DNA of 64,000 bases. Source: Lamellibrachia satsuma. Lineage: Eukaryota; Annelida; Polychaeta; Sabellida; Siboglinidae. The notes beneath the pieces are model-generated. The model worked only from the letters and a program-made list of their open reading frames with translations. It was not told where the DNA came from and did no database searches. Of this stretch, positions 40,719-60,722 are shown piece after piece (within the stretch, counting starts at the first letter, position 1; every line of letters starts with the position of its first letter). Made by a program: the position numbers and the translations under genes. Location: NCBI GenBank assembly GCA_033239005.1, contig BSQZ01000018.1:4337536-4401535 (forward strand). Reading direction: 5' to 3'.

Positions 40719-43700
40719 TGTGTGTGTGTGCGTGTTCAGGAGCAACTAATATATATCGCTCGACCTAATCCTTGACCATGGTATTTCAACCAAACCCTCA
40801 TTTGTAGACCCTGATTTCGTTGACCTACTATCACAGAAGCGGGCGGGTGATGGGTGAGGTGGTGCCCTCTACCCCTGTCAGTCGGCACATCGCCGTTGAC
40901 TTGGCTGGCGTTCACTTCGTGTCGTTGCCGTGCAATGGCAGGTTCGTTTTAAACACAGTCGCCGGCCATTACTGCTAACTGTAAAATATAATAACGAGAC
41001 GAACTCATCTGCATATCAATTGAGTAATGAGACGTGTTACATTTGATGTTAAAACTCTTAGGTAGGCATTGTTTGAGAGAAAAGTCATAAGACTATTTTG
41101 AAAAAATATATATATAACTGAACTTTAACAAAAACTTTGACATACACACGTACAGCAAGAAACCCCCGCTGTCTAACACCTGACTCGTAATCAGCATTTA
41201 TCTGACAGCGACGAAGCACAAGCAGACCCTGCCGAGCATGGTTTCGTTTATTCACCTTTTTTGTTAGGTCATTTCATTTCATAAGTATTTATTTTTCGTG
41301 AACAATTCATGTGATTGTTCTGCATCAAGCGTTTTCTGTTGTTTACTCTGCTACAAGTAGATTTAACAAGATTTAACAAGATTGCCACCCAAGGCAAAAC
41401 ACCCGGATGTCAAATGGACAAGGAAGCCATCGGCTCATCAAGTGGAACGTTACAGCTTCCTCCTCGGTTCCATTTTTTCGCTCATCTCATTTCAGACTAA
41501 TTTCGCAAGTTACCCGATCTAAGGATCAAAGTAAATTCTTTTGATTAATTAAACAAAAGTACGAACTATGTTATTAAACCGACTACTTAACCTGTTCGCA
41601 TATTACAGATTTGAACATCAACGAAGCTGACTCGCGATGGGTAAATCAGTTAAGGAGGGGGTTTCAAGGCATTAGAGAATACAGTACACCGTCTGACGAA
41701 AAGTAGTCATACTTTATAAATATATTCGGTTACCGAACCTTTCAGGTCACTGCTTCAATGGATCAATGATTTCTCCGGCATCGTCGAAGCGACACAGCCA
41801 CCTGTCCTCGTGTACGACAGAGTTGGTAAAGTTGCAAGCTTCCTCGCGCTGGCGCACCTGGCGAAAAAGACAGGAATGAACAATCAAGAAGTACTCGACA
41901 GGGGCGCTGCTCTCGGCTATAGTTTCTCTAGTCGCACATTTCAGGTACGTCATCGACTGCCAATGGGTCGATTGTAAGTTTTTGTGTGTTATGTCTACAC
42001 AATACCTATTGTTTTACATAGTTTTATTAAATGTTGTGTGATTTGTCAAACTACCATGAAATAGCGAAAATACGAATAGTTGCAAGTTGACTGCATATGA
42101 ATGTTGCTAGGCAACTCACGCCTCGGCCGTTTTGTTCCACCTTTAATTTGCCCCCTGGCTATTTACCCGCCGTCACGTAGTCGCCAGTTACCTCATTTTG
42201 AGCGCGGAGTTTTTGTATGTTCCATTTTCTAAGAAACGAATCGCTTAACGAAAACATAATTCTGCCTATTGAGACATTTCATGCGACATAAAATTTCCCT
42301 TCAGAAACGTGCAAGAAAAGAGTACATCATAGCCTGAACAAATGCCGTCAGACCGCTATGAATGACTACAACAACACGGACTCCATTGCATACCTCAATG
42401 TTATCTATTGCATTATTCAATCAAGTCAATATCACATGCCCATGTCGTTGTTTCCTTCAAATCAACGTCACTGGAAATGAAACGCTGCTTAGCTGTGACG
42501 TGTTTGTGTTTTTTAAATGGCAATTTAATTATATTTATCAGGAGTAAGTGACCCGGGGTAAGAGACCTGGGTTAAGAAATAGGGGGCAAATTAGTGATGC
42601 GGGTAAACGACAGCAGGTTAATTGACCGAGGAATAAGTGATATCATACCCAACGTGCTATTTGCGTACGCCGTAGCAGGTTATTTGTTGTCGCCTGTTTA
42701 GACATTGCACGAATCCGAAGTGCTGCCACCGCAGGGCAATACCCCGATTGTTTGCTAAATATGTCAGCACTAAATGACGGGTGCATTAAACTACCATCCA
42801 CAGAGAACACTCGCCCGTGTGACTGGGAGTAGGAAGGCTGGCAAGGCGCCCAAGTTGTCCGTGTCTCTGCCAAGATGGACCAAGTTGTGGGCTCTCAAAC
42901 CTGTGTACAAGAACTGGTACGTCTCCGGACAGTTGCAGGTGCGTCAATAGCAAAGACATCGACGACAACAGCAACAACAACAACAACAACGAAGATAATG
43001 GTTGTCGCAACAACATGATCATTACCACCACAACTAATAAAAATTACATAAACAACAACATCAAAGCCACAAACAACAACATCAACGACACAAACAACAA
43101 CAACAACAACGACACAAACAACAACAACAACGACACAAACAACAACAACACCGACGACACAAACAACAACAACAACGACACAAACAACAACAACACCGAC
43201 GACACAAACAACAACAACAACGACACTAACAACAGCACCAACGGCACAAACAACACAAACAACGACACAAATAACAACACCAATAGTAGTAATGATGATG
43301 CAAATGTGTGGAATACTTAAACGATTGTATTAACGAAATTATACTGTAGTAAATATCCCACTTTTTTATTTCTTATGAACATTATTTATATTTCAGAGTA
43401 ATGTGTCAATAAAAAGCATGGGAGTAACATGTTATGTTTTTGCCAACAACCAGAATATTGTTGATATGTTATTGGATGATGTCGGAAAAGACTGTTAATT
43501 TTAAGTTAATTTTAGTTAAAAATAAAAATAATCTAATAAATAATTTCGCAATACTGTAACCGCATTAAAATATCGTGTTATTTGTTTGTGTGCGGAATAA
43601 AAAATAATGTTAATAAAGCATATGTTTAAATACTCTACCGATGTCCATTCGCCGTTCTTGACTAACATATAGAGAGTGGCAAGTGTACATTTTAATTGAG

Positions 43701-46700
43701 CTACTTTGTATCTACATACCTGATATACATACCTGATATAAACGATCTAGACAGATTAGTGAAATGGTCTGAGAAATGGCAGATGCTGTTCAATTTTGGG
43801 AAATGTAAATGCCTACATACAGGACATGGGAACTTGAATGTAAACTATAAAATGGGAGCTACTGTTCTTGGTACTACTGTAAAAGAAAAGGACTTAGGAG
43901 TTACAATAAGCGCTGATATGAAAGTTTCAGAGCAGTGTGGTATTGCAGCTTCAAAGGGTAATCAAATTCTTGGATTGATTAGAAGAAACATAATATACAA
44001 GGGAAAAAAGTTAATTATACCTCTTTATAAAGCAATAGTTAGACCTCATTTAGAATATTGTATACAAGCATGGAGACCATATCGTAAGAAGGATATAGAT
44101 ACGCTTGAACGCATACAAAGGAGAGCAACTAAAATGATTCCAGAACTTAGAGACCTTAGTTATGAAGAACGCCTGAAAGAATGTGGTTTAACAACCCTAG
44201 AGACAAGGAGGTTAAGAGGAGATCAGATTGAAGTTTTTAAGATATTGAATGGGTATGAAAATATTGATAGAAATATGTTTTTCTCACTCAAGAAGGATAG
44301 CAAAACTAGAGGACATGAGGTAAAATTAGTAAAGGATCAATGTAGATTGGACATCAGGAAGCACTCGTTCTCACAGAGGACAATAAATGAATGGAACAAA
44401 CTGTCTACAGATTGTGTAACTGCTAGCAGCGTGAATATGTTTAAAAACAAGGTTGACACATATATCAGGAGGGCGGGTTATAAGTAGGTGAACATTGTTG
44501 GACTCTCGATAAGCCAATGGCTTCCTTGTCCACTTGCCATCTGGGCCTTTGGCTTGGATGGCAAATCTTGTTAAATCTTGTTAAATATACATGACATACC
44601 TGATATACTTGACATATCTGATATACATGACATACCTGATATACATGACATACCTGATATACTTGACATACCTGATATACATGACATAACTGATATACAT
44701 GACATACCTGATATACATGACATACCTGATATACTTGACATATCTGATATACATGACATACCTGATATACATGACATAACTGATATACTTGACATATCTG
44801 ATATACATGACATACCTGATATACATGACATACCTGATATACTTGACATACCTGATATACATGACATAACTGATATACATGACATAACTGATATACATGA
44901 CATAACTGATATTTCATAAACTGCATCAGTAAGACGTGTTGCTTTATTGTGCCGGTGTTGTTATCTTTCCTAATTTGAAACCATTCCCGTGTAAATAACA
45001 CCACAACGGTGTTGACTTCATTGTACTCAGGCCAACCACATACCACTGCTGTCGTCGATCGGCTTCGATGCCATCATCAACTGTCGCAACACTCTCACCC
45101 GCAACTCGCCCCCGATCAACTCCCAGGAGGAAGTGAACCTACTCAACGTCAAGTCCTTCACAGGCACCTATCGAGCCGGGGGCAGACAGTCGACAGCCCG
45201 ACTCATGGAGGTAGATTGGGCGTAACTGGAAGGACAGAAAGCAGCCCTTAATACCAGCTTGAATCTTCCAGTGCCAGTCATCCGAGGCGTGTCGTTTGAG
45301 CGTGTAAACAATCGACACATCAACGAATATATATTTATATATTTGCCTTCTTGTGGGTGCACATGTTTGTGTAAATTATTGCGTATACAATTGCGTATAC
45401 AATTATAAATACTATGTTGATTTAGTTCGCGTGTGTGTGTGTGTGTGCGTGTGCGCGTGCGTGCATGTGTGTGTGTGCGATAATAATTAGTCTAGTTATC
45501 CAATGGTTTTATGCTTTTCATAATTTATCGTTATAGCTAAAGGAACAATACATGTTTTTTCATAAATGGGCCTTCGAAGCCTGTGTCAGCATATTATATA
45601 TTTCATTCAGATGCCTTTGATGTTGACAGACGCGTGTTGATGAGGCCAGGGCCAACGAGTACGTGAGGGCGAACTCGCCCGTCAACTACGAGTGCCGCAA
45701 CTCACGCGAGTTCGGAGATAACATCGGCTACAACGAACCCCTGGAGCAGCGCGCGGCTGATCGGTGGCAGCTAGACTACTACAACACCCCGGTCATCTAC
45801 AACACAAGTACGTGAATGAAAGAACGAACGAACGAACGAACGAACGGACGGACGGACGGACGGATGAACAGGCGGACGAACGACAGACAGACAGACAGAC
45901 AAACGAACCAAAGAAAGAACGAACGACCGACCGAACGACTGACATACGAATATATACAGACCCAATGACACAATGTTAATGCATCCTCCCCCCCCCTCGT
46001 CCACTGTAAGTCAGACCAAGCAAAAAACAATGGTCACCGGCTATATTTTAAAGTACAAGTAGTTAAGCTCATGTGTTACATGCGAACTTATGCATGTTGT
46101 AGGTAAGCTCGTGTGTTACATGCGAACCTATGCATGTTGTAGGTAAGCTCGTGTGTTATAGGTGAGCCTATGCATGTTGTAGGTGAGCCCGTGTTCGTTT
46201 ACTCTGTGGACAACGTCGACCAATACATGGACGAGTGGATGGAGGCCGGAGTCTTCAAGAACGTCGTTGTACACTGCTTCTCCGGCTACAGGGCAGGTAG
46301 GTTCACGTACAGTAACAACGCCACTTCTCCAGCTACAGGGCAGGTAGGTTCACGCATAGTAACAACGCCACTTCTCCGGCTACAGGGCAGGTAGGTTCAC
46401 GCACAGTAACAACGCCACTTCTCCGGCTACAGGGCAGGTAGGCTCACGCACAATAACAACGCCACTTCTGCGGCTACATGGTAGGTAGGCTCACACACAA
46501 TAACAACGCCACTTCTGCGGCTACATGGTAGGTAGGCTCACGTACAATAACAACGCCACTTCTGCGGCTACAGGGTAGGTAGGCTCACGCACAATAACAA
46601 CGCCACTTCTCAGGCTACATTGCAGGTAGGCTTACGCACAATGACAACGCCACTTCTACGGCTACAGGGCAGGTAGGCTCACACACAATAACAACGCCAC

Positions 46701-47776
46701 TTCTCAGGCTAAAGGCAGTGTACATTGACACTTGACCACAACTTCATTTATTGACACAACATAGGAGTTTGCCAGATGAAATAACGATGTGCAGAATCTG
46801 CTCGTTAAATGAATGAGCAATGTTCACGCATGCGCGTAGGTTGGCCGGCAGATATACGACACACCGTACGTTAAATTGAGAGAGTCAGAACAATGGTATA
46901 CCTATGGCAATGAACGCCAGAATCGAGACAACAAAATAATATCTAACGAATTATCTAGTTAACAAATAATGTTTCGCTTGTATCTGAACGCAAAATAACA
47001 TCGGTCGCTATGAATCTTGAACCCATACTCCTCGACAGTGACGCCACTCAGAATATCACAACTGCCATAACTTGTTTACACATTCAAAATAAGCAGCTGT
47101 GGAGTGGTATAAAGGTTTGGTTGGCATGGTAACGACATTGTTGTTTACTTGTTACGTCATTGTAACTGTGCACGTGAGTATGCGTAACATGATTTCAAAC
47201 AAAAACGAACGTTAATTTATTCCTGTACATATTTTCAAAACAAACACTATACATAACTGTTGCAGAATCTGCACATCAAATGTAAGTTGTGGCTGTGGTA
47301 TAATGGACAGTCTTAAGTATTGAGTCTTTACACTCCACACAGCCACTTCTGGGGCTAACATAGGAGTCTGTGGCACGCGTGGTGCGTGTGCACAGGTGGC
47401 TGGTGGATATGAACAATAAATGTAATGTAATGATGCAGATAATATGTGTGGTTAAAATCAGATCCCTACAGTCAGATGACGCGGACTGGTGGAGCAAGGT
47501 GGACTGTGCTCTCAACCAGCTTAAATTACAGTATCTTTGTCATATGTTCGACGTGTACTTTTAGCGCAAGTGGCGGTGCTGGGAGCCGCCATACAGTACG
47601 GACTTAGCTACGACTGGGCAGCCCAGCGACTGATCGAGCTCGGCTTCCGCTTCGACAAGGAGGAGGGGCAGCCCGCCTTGAAGATGCTGGAGACCGTCCT
47701 TGGCAGTCGGCGAGAACTCGCTTGCGATAGCTTCTTCAGAGCCGTCAGGAAACAAAGTGGCTGCGTTGTCGTTTAG
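39873..47776 (+). CDS. Secreted tandem DUF442-like protein, copy 2 (complete, 8 exons, 442 aa)
   Basis: Exons 39873-40049, 40808-40941, 41746-41944, 42804-42938, 45031-45210, 45630-45807, 46183-46296 and 47565-47776 give 1329 nt including stop. Residues 1-19 ([19 protein letters not shown]) look like a signal peptide, so the product is probably secreted. Two repeats of a DUF442/TIGR01244 phosphatase- or sulfurtransferase-like fold follow. Domain 1 (about 32-165): [29 protein letters not shown], with [19 protein letters not shown] (124-142) at the active-site position. Domain 2 (about 205-442): [25 protein letters not shown], then [20 protein letters not shown]. Cys-366 and Arg-371 of HCxxGxR survive only in domain 2. 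A roughly 60-residue insert rich in Arg, Asn and Glu (exon 6) lies between. The substrate is unknown. The start has a fair context (cgcaATG). Confidence 0.82.
40547..40735 (+). repeat. (TGCG)n(GT)n(TGCG)n microsatellite
   Basis: A GT run between two TGCG runs, in intron 1 of DUF442 gene 2. Confidence 0.96.
41357..41460 (-). mobile_element. CR1 3'-end remnant
   Basis: tttaacaagatttaacaaga followed by ttgcc and gacaaggaagccatcggctc matches the 3' end of the CR1 at 21421-21505 in the same orientation. A short 5'-truncated copy in intron 2 of DUF442 gene 2. Confidence 0.7.
42962..43310 (+). repeat. AAC-rich minisatellite (acaaacaacaacaacgac units)
   Basis: Starts about 25 bases after the exon 4 donor of DUF442 gene 2. 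An imperfect cgacacaaacaacaacaac unit repeats about 12 times. Its end matches the first 150 bases of the window. Confidence 0.93.
43722..44582 (+). mobile_element. 5'-truncated CR1 LINE in intron 4 of DUF442 gene 2
   Basis: An open frame from about 43740 to 44487 encodes the C-terminal reverse transcriptase region without breaks: [54 protein letters not shown] stop. It is followed by a 3' UTR ending in two atcttgttaa units. It is closely similar to 22240-21421 on the minus strand and repairs that copy's small deletion at 22140. acatacctgatata-type sequence stands on both sides, a likely target-site duplication. Absent from block 1. Confidence 0.88.
44583..44916 (+). repeat. 18-bp minisatellite next to the CR1 3' end
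   Basis: The unit is atacatgacatacctgat with ctgatatacttgacata variants, about 18 copies. The same acatacctgatatac appears on the 5' side of the CR1 (43716-43742), so the array probably grew from the target-site duplication. Open frames on both strands are artefacts. Confidence 0.93.
46088..46190 (+). repeat. Triplicated 3' splice-site segment before exon 7
   Basis: tatgcatgttgtaggt(a/g)agc occurs three times at a spacing of about 50 bases, with the last copy providing the acceptor of exon 7 (gttgtag|GTGAGCCC). Block 1 has a single acceptor, gtgttgtag|GTAAGCCC, at 10302. The two upstream copies are potential alternative acceptors. Confidence 0.7.
46285..46715 (+). repeat. 47-bp exon-junction minisatellite, about 9 copies
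   Basis: Same unit as 10405-12335, each with GGGCAG|GTAGG or its acatggtag variant. The exon 7 end (cttctccggctacagggcag) matches the unit more fully here than in block 1, which shows the exon origin of the repeat. Confidence 0.95.
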
Positions 47777-48104
47777 TCCGACCGTGATTACGCCTTGCAT
47801 GCAAAGGCCGACATCCTCAGTTTTAAACTGTCATGATAACTGAGTTTGTCGTCACTCATTTGGTAGTTTTATTATGAGTTATTAAGGAACTTGAGCATAA
47901 AACTGTGAATTATGAAACTGTCGTTGTGTTGTATATCGTAAGGAGCGAGTATTATCGATAATTTAGATTAATTATAATTCGATACACGGGATGGGCGAAC
48001 TATAAAGCGTACGAATGCAGGAACGAGATTGCCTAACATAACTCTTACGTTTTTATGCGTGTACGAGCTGGGTTTCCAAGGACTTAGGCGGGATTTAGAA
48101 GTTT

Positions 48105-48148
48105 CGTATTATTATTACTACTACTACTACTACTACTACTACTAATAT

Positions 48149-48219
<71 letters not shown>

Positions 48220-48244
48220 ATAGTAGTAGTAGTAGTAGTAGTAG
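48105..48244. repeat. (ACT)n(AGT)n inverted triplet tract
   Basis: About 35 ACT-type units followed by about 9 AGT units, which are complementary and could fold into a hairpin. In block 1 the first half is ATT, not ACT. Confidence 0.93.
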
Positions 48245-48335
48245 GGGCTGATGCCCCAATAAACCGGTACACCAATTTGTCTGGGAAGTATTCGACAACA
48301 ATTTAATTATTAATAAACCATCTATAGGCGCTCAG

Positions 48336-48472
48336 CGAACCGGATGTGAATTCCAAAGGCTTTGAATGGAAGAAGAACATGTCCCAAACGGTTCACTCGA
48401 CTGAGAGTCCGAAGGTTTACGTGACTTGCGACTTAGACGTGGTCACTTGGGTGCAAAGAGTCATTCATCCAG
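48336..48472 (+). CDS. Orphan exon-like segment, copy 2, splice sites present
   Basis: 137 bases open in a single frame (EPDVNSKGFEWKKNM to VVTWVQRVIHP), preceded by ctcag and followed by gtgtaa. Against copy 1 there are five base differences, three of which change residues conservatively (D/E, I/V, M/V). It lies between the DUF442 stop and the scramblase start. It could be an alternative exon of either gene or a relic of a third gene. Family unknown. Confidence 0.35.
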
Positions 48473-49059
48473 GTGTAATATACAGCAACTGAGAGCGAAG
48501 TAATAAATCATTCCGTTGTTCATAGGATATTTGAAACCACGCAACATGAAACATTGTGCTGTTTACGAGACACACTCGGAAGATCGATGACGGGGCGTAT
48601 CAGGTCAGACGATGACGTAGCAGTGAAACGAATTAGGTGATGTATCACATACCGATGTGTGATCAAGTTATGCATATGACCAGCCGCGCGGCCCCATGCA
48701 TCTGCCTATACATATGCAATAAATCGTTTAGTAGCTAGAGCAAATCCGATATCCAAATATTAGAGACAACTTAATTATGGTTAATTAAAAAGGCATTTCT
48801 ATTCAACAAATGGGTTGTGATATTTAAAAATATTTAATATTACTTTTCATAGGGCATTTGTAACAAACGCATAATAGCTAGGAATGTATTTTAGTCTTAA
48901 GGAGCAAATATAATGTATAACCTCTGAGATAAGATTTTTCAAGCAAACAAACATGCATACATTACTATTATATTTCTTATCTTTATTACCGTTATGCTAT
49001 ATTAAAAGTAAACTAGTTTAGTGTTTCAAGAACGGTGTTCTATTTGGCAGAATTAGCGT

Positions 49060-49580
49060 AAATAGAATAATCTTCAATCAAACGATCCAGATACGTAAAC
49101 AGAACCATCTTCAATCAAACGATCCAGATACGTAAACAGAATCATCTTCAATCAAACGATCCAGATACGTAAACAGAATCATCTTCAAGCAAAAGATCCA
49201 GATACGTAAACAGAATCATCTTCAATCAAACGATCCAGATATGTAAACAGTATCATCTTCAATCAAACGATCCAGATACGTAAACAGAATCATCTTCAAT
49301 CAAAAGATCCAGATACGTAAACATAATCATCTTCAATCAAACGATCCAGATACGTAAACAGAAGCATCCTCAATGAAAAGATCCGAATACGTAAACATAA
49401 TCATCTTCAATCAAAAGATCCAGACACGTAAATAGAATCATCTTCAATCAAAATATCCAGATACGTAAACAGAATCATCTTCAATCAAACGATCCAGATA
49501 CGTAAACAGAATTATCTTCAATCAAAAGATGCAGATGCGTAAACAGAATCATCTTCAATCAAAATATCCAGATACGTAAA
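49060..49580 (+). repeat. 37-bp minisatellite, about 14 copies
   Basis: Same unit as 14305-14606. The array ends at the same non-repeated sequence (gggaaacgcgacagtgtag) as in block 1. Confidence 0.93.
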
Positions 49581-49663
49581 GGGAAACGCGACAGTGTAGT
49601 TGCCCACACGATGCCGCTGTTCGTAGCAATATAAAGGCCTAATATTTTCCAGTCGCCAGGTCG

Positions 49664-49764
49664 TGCGCTCAGCACCCACGGTTATATCAGAATTCCGGCA
49701 GCGACCACAGACACGTGCTCAGCACCCACGGTTATATCAACATTCCGGCAGCGACCACACACAT
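49664..49764 (+). repeat. 50-bp minisatellite, 2 copies
   Basis: Two units of the 50-bp repeat that has ten copies in block 1. Confidence 0.9.
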
Positions 49765-49944
49765 GCACTGTTTCTGTTATTTGGTGTGTATTGTAAGCGA
49801 CATCCCTCGTTATAAACGGCATCAATCATTGTATACCTGTTCATTGCACGCATTTTATTACTGGCAATTAACGCAGTCAGTTGCCTGAGTTCAGTAGAAA
49901 GGAACGGGACGTCTCGAGTAGTAGACCAACTTGATTCATCCACA

Positions 49945-49980
<36 letters not shown>

Positions 49981-50495
49981 TGCACGCACGCACGCACGCA
50001 CGCACCCACGCACGCACGCACACACGCGCGCACACCATCAGACCATATACATCATCGATATGCTGCTCTGTACATTTTCTTCGTGTGCGTTACTAGAATG
50101 GTCATCACGCCGTCGTCATACTACGATATCATCCGTTGACTTTTCACAAGACAGACTGAATTACGATTCCTTCCCCTCGGTTCCGCCTGCGTGTGTTGCC
50201 AGAAATGTATCACACGCGTAAACACACCCACCCATGCTCATACCGTTTTCTAAGCCTCTCCGGCAATGTCTTCTGAATATTCCTATGCAAACCAATATGC
50301 TACGTGCCGTGCTTTGAGGACCGAACGTTGAATAAACATTGAGTTGACGGCGTGAGCGAGAGACACGACGCGGTGCGGCCTTGCCAGACACATTGTGTCG
50401 GGCTTCAACCACTACTACTCCGGACAGGGGCCTGTCTTGTTGCTGATTCCTTCATTTTCTGCATCGAATAAGAAAGTCTCGAGAACAATTCAATA

Positions 50496-59964
<9,469 letters not shown>

Positions 59965-60722
59965 TTCTGCTGGCGGCTGGAGATATGAGCGACTTTCGTC
60001 CGGTCAGCCTTTGCCGGAAGTGACGTCAAAATTACGTCGTCGCGTCAACATGATATCATTGATACATTCACGTGTGTCACTTTACGTCGTCGCGTCAACA
60101 TGGTATGATACATTCACGTATGTTACTTCACGTCGTCGCGTCAACATGATATGATACATTCACGTGTGTCACTTCACGAAGACTCTCTGTGTGAATCGAG
60201 AAGAACATTTTGCAATTATCTTGTTCATGTGAGGTGCCGACAACAAATGTTTCACATTGATAAAACAACATGCTAATACATTTATGGTGTTTTGTTGGTC
60301 CTCTGCCCTCAAATTATCCATGGGTAGGCAATGTAGCCGGTGTCGGCAGCACTGTCGAAGTAATATACATGAAATAACCGAGTGACCTTCCTCGTTGTAG
60401 TGAGCTCTATGTAGCATGTTTGGTGTGTCAAAACCAGCTATAAGAATATAACTATCGCAATACTGTTACATTGGTTGATTAGTCTAATGAGGCTTCACAA
60501 GACCATCAGATTCTTGCAACCACAACATATTATATACAGAATATACAGACTAGCCAGTTATGCAGAATATTCGCTCGAACCTCCCTTTTCAAAACCCCGC
60601 AGGTCGCATGAACAGTGAGCCTCGAGCAGGGAATTGGGTGCTACCAATGGACACCGAATAAAATAGTGGCGTCGCTGTGTACTGTCTCTGTGAGCTTGCG
60701 ATTCTGACGATACTAGTATTGT
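59965..60722. other. Convergent intergenic region, scramblase 2 and glutamate receptor
   Basis: Contains gtcgtcgcgtcaacatgata repeats (60030-60150) and the segment ending ctaccaatggacaccgaata. In block 1 the latter is followed by AGT tracts; here it runs into unique sequence. This marks the right end of block homology near 60660. No gene seen. Confidence 0.75.

Larger units (their letters stand above)
47777..50495. other. Intergenic region between DUF442 gene 2 and scramblase 2
   Basis: No complete gene. Contains the ACT/AGT foldback tract, an AATAAA at about 48257 (possible poly(A) signal), the exon-like segment with splice sites, the 37-bp and 50-bp minisatellites and a CACG run at 49940-50035. 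The final 400 bases match the block 1 sequence upstream of the scramblase ATG. Confidence 0.8.

Noticed and set aside
41747..41953. Minus-strand frame over DUF442 exon 3
   Set aside because: Antisense shadow of a well-supported exon.
44465..45046. 193-codon protein with CHVYQ repeats
   Set aside because: Antisense of the 18-bp array beside the CR1 fragment.
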